Assembly (NCBI GenBank): GCA_002706335.1
Contig: PAKZ01000020.1
Coordinates: 53,882 to 117,881 of the forward strand
DNA from: Ahrensia sp.
Lineage (GTDB): Bacteria > Pseudomonadota > Alphaproteobacteria > Rhizobiales > Rhizobiaceae
Reading direction: 5' to 3'
Length of the DNA: 64,000 bases
Positions 37,637-46,483 of the stretch are shown one piece after another; within the stretch, counting starts at the first letter, position 1; every line of letters begins with the position of its first letter. The position numbers were made by a program, and so were the translations under genes. The notes under the pieces were generated by a model, which saw only the letters and a list, made by a program, of their open reading frames with translations, was not told the DNA's origin and did not search any database.

Positions 37637-37832
37637 ATCTGCCGGTCAGCTGGGGGCTGAACGGAGGGTGGCTTGTTGCCATAGTCGGGCCTGAACGTCC
37701 GCGCCTCCGGTGTCTCCGCTCTCGACCCGTCAAGTTCGAAGCGCCTTTCTCTCCCTCTTCCAGAGGTCCGGGACAGTCGCAGAGGCTTAGCCGCTGACCA
37801 GCCGATGAAAGAGAAACGAAAGGCAAGAAACA
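37637..37832 (+). promoter_or_regulatory. Structured 5' leader of rpsF-rpsR
   Basis: No gene is seen in this leader. Its ends can pair (GGTCAGC at 37644-37650 with GCTGACC at 37793-37799), and an inner pair CGGAGG (37662-37667) with CCTCCG (37704-37709) is possible. Leaders of rpsF operons in many bacteria bind the S6:S18 dimer to repress their own translation. This one may do so, but I did not establish the S6:S18 consensus. AAGGCAAG precedes the rpsF ATG. Confidence 0.4.
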
Positions 37833-38282
37833 ATGGCTTTATACGAGCACGTGTTCCTTGCACGTCAGGACATCTCGTCCCAGCAGGCTGAAGAGCTTGT
37901 GGCGCATTTCAAGGGTATCCTTGAAGAGCGCGGCGGCAAGGTCGAAAAGGTGGAAAGCTGGGGGCTCAAGTCGCTCCAGTACCGTATCAACAAGAACCGC
38001 AAGGCGCATTTCTCGCTGCTCAACATCGACGCGCCGGCCGATGCCGTCCAGGAAATGGAGCGCCAGATGCGCATCCACGAGGACGTGCTTCGCTATATGA
38101 CCATTCGCGTCGACGAGCTCGACGAAGGTCCGTCGGCGATGATGAAGCGCGGCGACCGCGATGATCGCCGTGGCGATCGCGACGACCGTGGCCCGCGCCG
38201 CGACCGTGACGACCGCCCGCCGCGTGGCGACCGCGAGGACCGTCCGCGCCGTGACCGTGATGAAAGCCGTGGAGACAACTGA
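37833..38282 (+). CDS. rpsF: 30S ribosomal protein S6
   Basis: S6 pairs with S18 on the platform of the 30S subunit. Residues 1-98 are the usual S6 domain ([33 protein letters not shown]). Residues 104-149 form a tail made almost only of Arg, Asp, Gly and Pro, with repeats of the RDDR and RGDRD kind. The tail is longer and more regular than in E. coli S6, which ends in a short acidic tail added to by RimK. The rpsR start overlaps the stop by one base. Confidence 0.96.
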   Translation: MALYEHVFLARQDISSQQAEELVAHFKGILEERGGKVEKVESWGLKSLQYRINKNRKAHFSLLNIDAPADAVQEMERQMRIHEDVLRYMTIRVDELDEGPSAMMKRGDRDDRRGDRDDRGPRRDRDDRPPRGDREDRPRRDRDESRGDN

Positions 38283-38530
38283 TGGTCGACATTAACCAGA
38301 TCCCGACCCGCCGGCCCTTCCATCGCCGTCGCAAGACCTGCCCGTTCTCCGGCGCCAACGCACCGAAGATCGACTACAAGGACGTGCGTCTGCTGCAGCG
38401 CTACATTTCCGAGCGCGGCAAGATCGTGCCTTCGCGCATTACGGCTGTCAGCCAGAAGAAGCAGCGCGAACTGGCCAAGGCCATCAAGCGCGCCCGTTTC
38501 CTGGGCCTGCTGCCCTACGTGGTGAAGTAA
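38282..38530 (+). CDS. rpsR: 30S ribosomal protein S18
   Basis: S18 is a small basic protein of the 30S platform that binds S6. The 82-residue product has the expected core [34 protein letters not shown] and [22 protein letters not shown]. Translation is coupled to rpsF by a one-base overlap (TGATG). As in other alphaproteobacteria, no ssb or priB lies between the two genes. Confidence 0.97.
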   Translation: MVDINQIPTRRPFHRRRKTCPFSGANAPKIDYKDVRLLQRYISERGKIVPSRITAVSQKKQRELAKAIKRARFLGLLPYVVK

Positions 38531-38664
38531 TTTTCGGACGGCCGGGGCGCATCAGCGTCTCGGCCGCCCAACCCGCGTCCGCTTCGGGTTCGGACGCGAC
38601 ACGAAAATCCCGAGTTGGGGCGGTGCGTCCGTCTCTAACTGCTCAGATGGCAGGACAGCGGCAA

Positions 38665-39645
38665 ATGAACCAGGGACTGACAGTCAAGACGATTGGTATC
38701 GGTGCGCTCGCGGGCGCAACGACGGCGCTTCTGTGTCTCGGTCTCGCCAGCGGCTCGATGCTGGCCGTCCTCCTCTTCTTCATTTCCCCTGTGCCCCTGA
38801 TGGTCGCCGGCCTCGGCTTCGGGCTCAGCGCGGCGGTGACCGGCGCGATCGTCGCCATCGCCGCCAATTACGTCTTCGCCAATGTCTTCGTCGCCACGCT
38901 CGTCGCGCTGGCGATCTCCGCGCCGGCCTGTGCGACAAGCTATTGGCTCAATCTCGCCCGACCTGCCGACGAGGTCGGCGGCCCGGAGGGTCAACTGGCC
39001 TGGTATCCGCTCGCCGATGTCCTGTTCGCGAATGCGCTCTTCACAGCGCTGGCGTTCGTCGTGCTCGGCGCGATGATCGGTTTCGGGCCGGAACTGGCGG
39101 GCGAACTGGCAACCCGTTTCGTCGCCCGCTTACAGGAGATCAACCCGGAGGCGACATTGTCCCCGGACGCGGTCGGCAACCTGCGCGATTTCATGCTGAC
39201 GGTCGTTCCCGTCGCGCAGCCTTTTTCCTGGATGCTGACGTTGACGCTCTCGATCTACATCGCCACCGCGATCGCGCGACGCTCCGGCCTGATGAAGCGT
39301 CCGCGCGACGACTGGCCTCGGGCATTGCGCCTGCCCCGGCCGGCGATCATCGCATTCATGGCGGCGGTCCTCTTGGGTTTCGTTTCCGGTGGCATCGGCC
39401 ATGCGGCCAGCGCCTTTTCGGGTGCGCTCGGCGCCGGCCTGGCCATGGCGGGGCTTGCGATGCTGCATGCACGTACACGCGGCATGGCGGTCCGTGCGGG
39501 TATCCTGGTGCTCGCCTATGTTGCGATCCTCGTCATCAGCCCGCTTATTCTCGTTTCCATCACGGCCGGAATGTTCGGCGCGGGGCGTCATTTCCCGCTG
39601 TCGCCCTCCGGCCCCAACAAATCAGATCTGAACAGGACTCACTGA
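38665..39645 (+). CDS. DUF2232-like integral membrane protein
   Basis: This 326-residue protein has about eight membrane segments and matches the uncharacterised DUF2232-type protein usually found between rpsR and rplI in Rhizobiales. There are no clear catalytic motifs; [12 protein letters not shown] and the region around [10 protein letters not shown] are typical. Its position suggests growth-related expression. I prefer the ATG at 38665 because AGGA lies nine bases upstream; the frame is open from a GTG at 38623. Confidence 0.78.
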   Translation: MNQGLTVKTIGIGALAGATTALLCLGLASGSMLAVLLFFISPVPLMVAGLGFGLSAAVTGAIVAIAANYVFANVFVATLVALAISAPACATSYWLNLARPADEVGGPEGQLAWYPLADVLFANALFTALAFVVLGAMIGFGPELAGELATRFVARLQEINPEATLSPDAVGNLRDFMLTVVPVAQPFSWMLTLTLSIYIATAIARRSGLMKRPRDDWPRALRLPRPAIIAFMAAVLLGFVSGGIGHAASAFSGALGAGLAMAGLAMLHARTRGMAVRAGILVLAYVAILVISPLILVSITAGMFGAGRHFPLSPSGPNKSDLNRTH

Positions 39646-39658
39646 AAGGAACAAAGTC

Positions 39659-40264
39659 ATGCAAGTCATCCTGCTCGAACGCATCGCAAAGCTTGGCCAG
39701 ATTGGCGACGAAGTCGCCGTGAAGGACGGTTTTGCCCGCAACTACCTTCTGCCGACCGGCCGTGCGCTGCGCGCCAACGCCGCCAACCGCGCCCGTTTCG
39801 AAGCCGAGCGCGGCCAGATCGAAGCGCGCAACGCCGAACGCAAGTCGGCCGCAGAACAAATCGCGGAAAGCCTGAATGGCAAGACCATCATCGTGGTCCG
39901 CTCGGCCGGCGAAACCGGCCAGCTCTACGGTTCGGTCTCGACCCGCGACATTTCCGAAATCCTCATCGCGGAAGGCTTCCAGGTCACCCGTAACCAGGTC
40001 GATTTGAAGAACCCGATCAAGGCAATCGGCCTGCACGAAGTGGAAATCGTCCTTCACCCGGAAGTCGAGACCAAGATCACTCTCAACGTTGCCCGCTCGA
40101 GCGACGAAGCCGAGCGTCAGGCGTCCGGTGAAGATCTGACCTCCGCTGAAGCGATTTATGGCGTTGACGAGGACGCACAGCTGCAGACCTTCGATCCTGA
40201 CGCTGAGGAAGTCTTCGATGCTCCGGCCGAAGATGCCGATACGGAAGAAGAATCCGCTTCCTGA
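39659..40264 (+). CDS. rplI: 50S ribosomal protein L9
   Basis: L9 lies at the base of the L1 stalk and helps keep the reading frame. The 201-residue product starts [32 protein letters not shown], then has the long linker helix and the C-terminal domain. About 50 extra residues (150-201) form an acidic tail, as in other Rhizobiales; E. coli L9 has 149. GAAAGGAAC lies upstream of the ATG. A terminator follows 30 bases after the stop. Confidence 0.97.
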   Translation: MQVILLERIAKLGQIGDEVAVKDGFARNYLLPTGRALRANAANRARFEAERGQIEARNAERKSAAEQIAESLNGKTIIVVRSAGETGQLYGSVSTRDISEILIAEGFQVTRNQVDLKNPIKAIGLHEVEIVLHPEVETKITLNVARSSDEAERQASGEDLTSAEAIYGVDEDAQLQTFDPDAEEVFDAPAEDADTEEESAS

Positions 40265-40294
40265 TTTCGGCACAAAGACGGAACGAAAATTCGC

Positions 40295-40324
40295 GACGGC
40301 TCCGGTCTCCTGACCGGAGCCGTC
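40295..40324 (+). terminator. Terminator after rplI
   Basis: A perfect 13-bp stem (40295-40307 with 40312-40324) has a four-base loop. Only two T residues follow, so it may need help from Rho or act as an mRNA-stabilising hairpin. Confidence 0.65.
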
Positions 40325-40378
40325 TTGACTCCGCCCCCCTAAATTTCGTCCAATGGTCTGAGTTTCCGGACGAAAACG

Positions 40379-41638
40379 ATGCTGAAGACGATTTTGGGGC
40401 TATTGGATAGGTTCCTCGACCGGCTGCAGTTGAAAGGTTCGCTGCAGATTACCTATCCGGACGGACAGACCCGCCGCTACGGCGACGGGGTCGGGGAAGT
40501 CGTCCATATTGAACTGCAGAGCTGGCGAACGCTGTGGCGGATCGTGGTTACGCCAGATCCGGCCGTTCCGGAAGCTTACATGGATGGCGACCTCGTATTT
40601 CACGAGGGCGATCCGGGGACTTTCCTGAAGGTGGTCTATTCCGGCGTAACGGAAGCGCCCGCGCAGGATTTTCACCCGATCTTTTCCGCCGACAAGCTGC
40701 GTTACCTGCTGCGGCGGCTCCACCAGTTCAATCCGCAAAGCCGGGCCCGCGCGAATGTCCAGCACCATTACGACCTGTCGCGCACCCTCTACGATCTGTT
40801 CCTCGATGAAGACCGGCAGTATTCCTGCGCCTATTTCGAAAATCCGCAGGTTTCGCTTGAAGAGGCGCAAATCGCCAAGAAACGCCACCTCGCGGCCAAG
40901 CTGTTGCTGGAACCGGGGATGCGGGTGCTCGACATTGGTTCTGGCTGGGGCGGACTCGGCCTGACGCTTGCGCAGGACCACGGCGCGCAGGTGCGCGGCG
41001 TAACGCTCTCCGACGAGCAGTACCGGCTGTCGCGCCGACGCGCCAAGGAAGCGGGCCTCGAGGACCGGGCGCAATTCGACCTGATCGACTATCGGGAGAT
41101 CGACGGACAGTTCGACCGGATCGTCTCGGTCGGCATGTTCGAGCATGTCGGCGTCAACCATTACGGGGAATATTTCAAGAAGGCGCGCACGCTGCTCAAG
41201 GATGACGGCGTGATGGTCATGCACACGATCGGGCGGACCGGCCCGCCAAGCGTCACATCGGCCTTCATTCGCAAGTACATATTCCCCGGCGGCTACATCC
41301 CTGCCCTCTCGGAAATCATGTCGCCGGTCGAACATTCGGGCCTGCACGTGACCGATGTCGAGGTGCTGACGGACCACTATGCGGAAACGCTGAAGGCCTG
41401 GCGCGAACGCTTCATGGCGCGGCGAGATGAGGCGGCGGCCCTCTATGACGAGCGTTTCGCGCGGATGTGGGAATTCTACCTGGCCGCGTCGGAAGCCGCC
41501 TTCCGCTATCAGGACATGGTCGTCTTCCAGGTACAACTGGCCAAAAGCAAACTGTCCATCCCGCGCACACGCGATTACATCACCGATTTCGACCGCCGGC
41601 ACGGCGGGAATCAGGGCGAAATGCGCGCTGCCGAATAG
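40379..41638 (+). CDS. cfa: Cyclopropane-fatty-acyl-phospholipid synthase
   Basis: Cfa transfers a methylene group from SAM to unsaturated acyl chains of membrane phospholipids, usually in stationary phase or acid. The 419-residue protein has an N-terminal lipid-binding domain, then VQHHYDLSRTLYDLFLDEDRQYSCAYF. The SAM motif VLDIGSGWGGLGLTLA (about 183-198) and the active-site block SVGMFEHVGVNHYGEYF follow. The final part is rich in aromatic residues. It stands alone between rplI and dnaB. Confidence 0.94.
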   Translation: MLKTILGLLDRFLDRLQLKGSLQITYPDGQTRRYGDGVGEVVHIELQSWRTLWRIVVTPDPAVPEAYMDGDLVFHEGDPGTFLKVVYSGVTEAPAQDFHPIFSADKLRYLLRRLHQFNPQSRARANVQHHYDLSRTLYDLFLDEDRQYSCAYFENPQVSLEEAQIAKKRHLAAKLLLEPGMRVLDIGSGWGGLGLTLAQDHGAQVRGVTLSDEQYRLSRRRAKEAGLEDRAQFDLIDYREIDGQFDRIVSVGMFEHVGVNHYGEYFKKARTLLKDDGVMVMHTIGRTGPPSVTSAFIRKYIFPGGYIPALSEIMSPVEHSGLHVTDVEVLTDHYAETLKAWRERFMARRDEAAALYDERFARMWEFYLAASEAAFRYQDMVVFQVQLAKSKLSIPRTRDYITDFDRRHGGNQGEMRAAE

Positions 41639-41793
41639 TCGCATCTGCGGATGCGAATCGCTTACAACGGTCAAGCAGTAAAATAATTATTCTGCGGGTT
41701 ATGCACCGGCTGTGAATACCGGGTGCGAAACGCAATGCGATGCCCCGGCTCACCGATCAAGGGCTATAGGTGAGCCCCCAGCAGGAGACGAAA

Positions 41794-43293
41794 ATGGCTG
41801 ACGCAGCCCTCAAATACGACGACAACAAAAGCCAGGGCGAAGACCTCTACCGCGAAGCGCCGAACAATATCGAGGCCGAGCAGGCACTGCTCGGCGCCAT
41901 CCTCGTCAACAACGACGCCTTCTACCGCGTCTCGGACTTCCTGAAACCGGAGCATTTCTACGAGCCGCTGCACCGACAGATCTACGCGGTCGCCGCCGAC
42001 CAGATCCGCATGGGCAAGGTCTCCAATCCGGTGACGATCAAGACCTTCCTGCCGGCGGAAGAACGACTTGGCGATATCACCGTCGCGCAATATCTCGCAC
42101 GGCTCGCCGCCGAGGCGGGAACGATCATCAACGCCGAGGACTACGGCCGCGCCATTTACGATCTGGCGACACGGCGCGCCCTGATCGGCATTGGCGAGGA
42201 CATGGTGAATATCGCCTATGACGCGCCGGTCGAGATGGCACCGCAGCACCAGATCGAGGATGCGGAGCGTCGGCTGTTCGAACTTGCGGAAACCGGCCGC
42301 TACGATGGCGGCTTCCAGCCCTTCACCGACGCCGTGCGCATCGCCATCGACATGGCCAACGCGGCGTTCCAGCGCGACGGCCATCTGTCGGGCATCTCTA
42401 CCGGCATCAATGCCCTGGATGCCCGCATGGGCGGGCTGCAGTCTTCGGACCTGATCATCCTCGCCGGACGTCCGGGCATGGGCAAGACATCGCTCGCGAC
42501 CAATATCGCCTTCAACATCGCCAATGCCTTCCGCGGCGAGCAGCAATCGGACGGATCGGTCAAGGCCGTCGACGGGGGTGTCGTCGGATTCTATTCGCTG
42601 GAAATGTCGTCCGAGCAGCTGGCGACACGTATCATTTCCGAGCAGACCGAAATCTCGTCGTCGAAAATCCGCCGCGGCGAGATCACCGAGAGTGATTTCG
42701 AGAAGCTGGTCGCCTGCTCCAACATGATGCAGCGACTGCCGCTCTTTATCGACCAGACCGGTGGTATCTCGATCGCGCAGCTGGCGGCGCGCGCGCGGCG
42801 CCTGAAGCGACAGCGCGGGCTCGATGTCATGGTCATCGACTATGTCCAGCTGATGACTGGTTCATCTGCAAAATCCAGCCAAAACCGTGTACAGGAGATC
42901 ACCGAAATCACCACCGGCCTGAAGGCCCTCGCCAAGGAACTCAACGTGCCGATCATCGCGCTGTCACAGCTTTCCCGACAAGTGGAAAGCCGCGACGACA
43001 AGCGCCCACAGCTCTCCGACCTGCGTGAATCAGGCTCGATCGAGCAGGATGCGGACGTGGTGCTGTTCGTCTATCGCGAGGAATATTACCTCAAGAACAA
43101 GGAGCCGAAACCCGGGACCGAAGAACACCTCACCTGGGAGAGCGATTTCGAAGACGCGAAGGGCAAGGCGGAAGTCATCGTCGCAAAGCAGCGCCACGGC
43201 CCGACGGGCTCGGTGCCGCTCGCGTTCCATGCCGAGTTCACCCGCTTCTCCGATCTCGCCTATGACGACCACCTCCCGGAGCGGTTCGAGTAA
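41794..43293 (+). CDS. dnaB: Replicative DNA helicase
   Basis: DnaB is the hexameric helicase that unwinds the replication fork and contacts primase. The 499-residue protein has the N-terminal domain (PNNIEAEQALLGAIL), a linker, and the RecA-like motor with Walker A GRPGMGKT (225-232), Walker B MVIDYVQLM, and ALSQLSRQVE. AGGAGA lies six bases before the ATG at 41794, so this start is preferred to a GTG at 41770. A hairpin (41639-41656) after cfa and an AT-rich stretch (about 41680-41700) lie upstream. Confidence 0.97.
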   Translation: MADAALKYDDNKSQGEDLYREAPNNIEAEQALLGAILVNNDAFYRVSDFLKPEHFYEPLHRQIYAVAADQIRMGKVSNPVTIKTFLPAEERLGDITVAQYLARLAAEAGTIINAEDYGRAIYDLATRRALIGIGEDMVNIAYDAPVEMAPQHQIEDAERRLFELAETGRYDGGFQPFTDAVRIAIDMANAAFQRDGHLSGISTGINALDARMGGLQSSDLIILAGRPGMGKTSLATNIAFNIANAFRGEQQSDGSVKAVDGGVVGFYSLEMSSEQLATRIISEQTEISSSKIRRGEITESDFEKLVACSNMMQRLPLFIDQTGGISIAQLAARARRLKRQRGLDVMVIDYVQLMTGSSAKSSQNRVQEITEITTGLKALAKELNVPIIALSQLSRQVESRDDKRPQLSDLRESGSIEQDADVVLFVYREEYYLKNKEPKPGTEEHLTWESDFEDAKGKAEVIVAKQRHGPTGSVPLAFHAEFTRFSDLAYDDHLPERFE

Positions 43294-43294
43294 C

Positions 43295-44452
43295 GTGAGG
43301 GTTACCTCAATCGGCGCTGATCCGAGACTTGCCGGCGGACGGCTGGCAGTCGATTTGGATGCCCTTGCCGCAAACTGGCGCGATCTCGCAGCGCGTTCGA
43401 AACCGGCGCGGTGTTCGGCCGTCGTCAAGGCGAATGCCTACGGGCTTGGCGTCGAACATGTCGTCCCGGTCTTGCTTACGGCCGGCTGCGAGAGCTTTTT
43501 CGTTGCACTTCCCGAGGAAGGCGTGGCGGTGCGCCGGATCGCCCCGAAGGCGGATGTATTCATCCTGAACGGCGTACACGAACACTCTGCCGCGACGATG
43601 GTTGAGGCCGGACTGATCCCGGTTCTCAGCAGTCTCGACCAGATTGAATTATGGTCGCGCTACGGACGGGAACGCGGCATTCATCCGCCCTGCGCCATCG
43701 GAATCGATACCGGTATGAACCGGCTCGGCCTGACAGCCGAGGAAGCGCTCACCCTTCGCAAACGCAACATGGAAGAGCATCTGGTTTCGCCCGTCCTGGT
43801 GATGAGCCACCTCGCCTGCGGCGACCGGGCGGATCATCCGATGAATGCCACCCAACGTGAGTCTTTTCAAAGGATTGCGGCTGCTTTTGACGATATCGAT
43901 TCAAGTCTGGCCAATTCGGCCGGCGTCATGCTCGGCGATAGCTTCCTGTTCGATGTTACCCGGCCGGGCATCGCCATCTATGGCGGCTGCGCCTCGCAAG
44001 ACCGCCCCAACCCGATGCGTCCGGTGATCACACTGGAGGCACGCATCGTGCAGCTGCGCCATGCCGCAAAGGGCGAGACCGTTTCCTACGGCGCGACGCA
44101 GACGCTGACACGGGACACGGACATTGCGGTCGTCTCGGTCGGCTATGCCGACGGCTACCCGCGCGCCGGATCGGGTGCCGGCGTGCCTCTTCGTGAAGCC
44201 GTGGTATCGGGGCAATACGGTTTCATCGGCGACATTCGAGTTCCCCTTCTCGGCCGCATCACCATGGACCTGACGCTATTCGACGTCACCGACGTGCTGG
44301 CCGACGCGCTCGAGCAAGGCTGGATCGAGCTGATCGGGCCGAACATTCCTTTGGATGACGCCGCAGAAGCCGCCGGAACCATCGGCTACGAACTTCTCAC
44401 CGGGCTCGGGCCGCGATATGAGCGGCGCTATCTCAAAGCCGTAGAAAGCTGA
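43295..44452 (+). CDS. alr: Alanine racemase
   Basis: Alr interconverts L- and D-alanine with PLP and feeds peptidoglycan synthesis. The 385-residue protein has the PLP lysine Lys45 in AVVKANAYGLG, a GIDTGMNRLGL block and the second catalytic Tyr in ETVSYGATQTL. The C-terminal RITMDLTLFDVTD block is also standard. The start is GTG at 43295, one base after the dnaB stop, so the two are probably translationally coupled. No leader sequence is visible, so it is cytoplasmic. Confidence 0.95.
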   Translation: MRVTSIGADPRLAGGRLAVDLDALAANWRDLAARSKPARCSAVVKANAYGLGVEHVVPVLLTAGCESFFVALPEEGVAVRRIAPKADVFILNGVHEHSAATMVEAGLIPVLSSLDQIELWSRYGRERGIHPPCAIGIDTGMNRLGLTAEEALTLRKRNMEEHLVSPVLVMSHLACGDRADHPMNATQRESFQRIAAAFDDIDSSLANSAGVMLGDSFLFDVTRPGIAIYGGCASQDRPNPMRPVITLEARIVQLRHAAKGETVSYGATQTLTRDTDIAVVSVGYADGYPRAGSGAGVPLREAVVSGQYGFIGDIRVPLLGRITMDLTLFDVTDVLADALEQGWIELIGPNIPLDDAAEAAGTIGYELLTGLGPRYERRYLKAVES

Positions 44453-44470
44453 TTCTTCGAAAGCCCGATC

Positions 44471-45877
44471 TTGGCAAAGGCCCGCACACAATTCATCTGC
44501 CAGAACTGCGGCACCGTCCATTCGCGATGGGCGGGCAAGTGCGATTCCTGTGGCGAGTGGAACACAATCATCGAGGAGGATCCGACCGGCGGGATCGGTG
44601 GCGGTCCGGGCAAACAACCGAACAGGAAGGGCCGTGCGGTCACGCTGACCACACTTTCCGGCGAGATCGAGGATGCGCCGCGCATTCTGTCAGGCATCTC
44701 CGAACTGGACCGGGTCACCGGCGGCGGCATCGTACGCGGCTCGGCACTGCTCGTCGGCGGCGATCCAGGCATCGGCAAGTCGACGCTGCTCATGCAGGCG
44801 GCTTCGGCGCTTTCGCGCCAGGGCCACAATGTCATCTATGTCTCCGGCGAGGAGGCCGTCGCGCAGGTACGGCTGCGCGCCCAGCGGCTCGGCGCCGCCG
44901 ATACCAATGTCAAACTCGCGGCCGAGACCAATATCGAGGATATCCTCGCCACGCTGACGCTGGAACAGCGGCCGGACCTCGTCATCCTCGATTCCGTGCA
45001 GACGCTGTGGACCGATGCGGCGGAATCGGCGCCCGGCACGGTCACGCAGGTGCGCGCCGCCTCGCAGGCGATGATCCGCTACGCCAAGTCGACTGGCGCG
45101 GCGATCATCCTGGTCGGGCACGTGACCAAGGAAGGCCAGATCGCCGGGCCACGGGTGGTCGAGCATATGGTCGACGGCGTTCTCTATTTCGAGGGCGAAG
45201 GCGGCCATCACTACCGCATTCTGCGTACGGTCAAGAACCGCTTCGGACCGACCGACGAGATCGGCGTTTTCGAGATGACCTCGGGTGGATTGCGCGAAGT
45301 CTCCAATCCGTCCGAACTGTTCCTCGGGGAGCGCAACGAGAACGCCCCCGGCGCCGCCGTCTTCGCCGGCATGGAGGGCACGCGGCCGGTGCTGGTCGAA
45401 ATTCAGGCCCTGGTCGCCCCCTCTTCGCTCGGAACACCGCGCCGCGCCGTGGTCGGCTGGGACTCCGCGCGGCTGTCGATGATCATCGCCGTGCTGGAAG
45501 CGCATTGTGGAGTCCGGCTCGGCCAGCACGACGTTTATCTGAATGTCGCGGGCGGGTATCGCATCTCCGAACCGGCGGCCGACATCGCCGTTGCCGCGGC
45601 GCTTGTCTCGTCTTTGGCCGGACTTGCCCTGCCGCCCGATTGCGTCTATTTCGGCGAAGTCAGCCTCTCGGGCGCAATCAGGCCGGTCGCGCATGCCGCG
45701 CAACGGCTGAAAGAGGCCGAAAAGCTGGGTTTCAAGTCGGCCGTCATGCCGAAAGGCAGTCAGGATGTTTCCGAAGCAAGCCGGAAGAATTCAGTGGAAA
45801 CTGGCAGTCTTCCAGATTTGGTTGCCCGCATTGCCGGGGGTACAATCTTGACTCGCGAACGCGACGAGAACGACTAG
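44471..45877 (+). CDS. radA: DNA repair protein RadA
   Basis: RadA helps process recombination intermediates by driving branch migration with RecA. The 468-residue protein has the N-terminal zinc finger C-x2-C (Cys10, Cys13) and C-x2-C (Cys24, Cys27). The RecA-like Walker A GGDPGIGKST (96-105) is followed by the RadA signature VKNRFGPTDEIG. A Lon-like C-terminal domain contains DVYLNVAGG. The start is TTG at 44471, the only one giving the zinc finger directly. Confidence 0.96.
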   Translation: MAKARTQFICQNCGTVHSRWAGKCDSCGEWNTIIEEDPTGGIGGGPGKQPNRKGRAVTLTTLSGEIEDAPRILSGISELDRVTGGGIVRGSALLVGGDPGIGKSTLLMQAASALSRQGHNVIYVSGEEAVAQVRLRAQRLGAADTNVKLAAETNIEDILATLTLEQRPDLVILDSVQTLWTDAAESAPGTVTQVRAASQAMIRYAKSTGAAIILVGHVTKEGQIAGPRVVEHMVDGVLYFEGEGGHHYRILRTVKNRFGPTDEIGVFEMTSGGLREVSNPSELFLGERNENAPGAAVFAGMEGTRPVLVEIQALVAPSSLGTPRRAVVGWDSARLSMIIAVLEAHCGVRLGQHDVYLNVAGGYRISEPAADIAVAAALVSSLAGLALPPDCVYFGEVSLSGAIRPVAHAAQRLKEAEKLGFKSAVMPKGSQDVSEASRKNSVETGSLPDLVARIAGGTILTRERDEND

Positions 45878-45955
45878 TGAAGTGGCGCTGACGCGCCTGG
45901 GGACAATTGCAACCGATGGATTCATCGAGCGCGCCATCTTCGGAGACTACAATCC

Positions 45956-46483
45956 ATGCCCATCACCCTGCTTGACGGCCTGTTGCTGGGTCTGACGCTC
46001 GTTTCGGCCGTGCTCGCCATGGTGCGCGGCCTGTCGCGCGAATTGCTGTCGATCGTGTCTTGGGGCGTCGCCGCCGTCGCCGCTTTCCTGTTCTACAAGC
46101 AGGCCACGCCGCTGGTCCAAAACTATGTCGAGAACGATCTGATCGCGCAGCTCATCGCCGGCGGTCTGATTTTCCTGGTCGTTCTGATCATCGTGACCAT
46201 CATTACGATGCGCATCGCAGACCTTATCATCGATAGCCGCATCGGGCCGCTCGACCGGACGCTGGGGTTCGTGTTCGGTGCGGCACGTGGTATCCTTATC
46301 GCAGCGGTTGCGGTCTGGTTCCTGGGATTCTTCGTCGCGGACCGTCAGATCGCCTGGATCGATAACGCCAAATCCAAGCCATTTTTGGATTCCATAGCTC
46401 AAAGCCTGGTCAACATGCTGCCGGAAGATATCGACGAATTCCTGCCCGGCGGCTCCGGCACAGCGGACAATACCGAGGCATGA
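45956..46483 (+). CDS. cvpA: CvpA family membrane protein
   Basis: CvpA-type proteins are inner-membrane proteins of uncertain role, first linked to colicin V production and later to envelope stress. This 175-residue one has about four membrane segments and the family opening TLLDGLLLGLTLVSAVLAMVRGLSRE; the basic loop RIADLIIDSRIGPLDRTLGFVFGAARG is typical. Its stop overlaps the purF start by four bases (ATGA), the usual cvpA-purF pairing. Confidence 0.9.
   Translation: MPITLLDGLLLGLTLVSAVLAMVRGLSRELLSIVSWGVAAVAAFLFYKQATPLVQNYVENDLIAQLIAGGLIFLVVLIIVTIITMRIADLIIDSRIGPLDRTLGFVFGAARGILIAAVAVWFLGFFVADRQIAWIDNAKSKPFLDSIAQSLVNMLPEDIDEFLPGGSGTADNTEA

Noticed and set aside
40400..41674. Open frame of 424 codons antisense to cfa
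   Set aside because: cfa is unmistakable by its SAM and active-site motifs.
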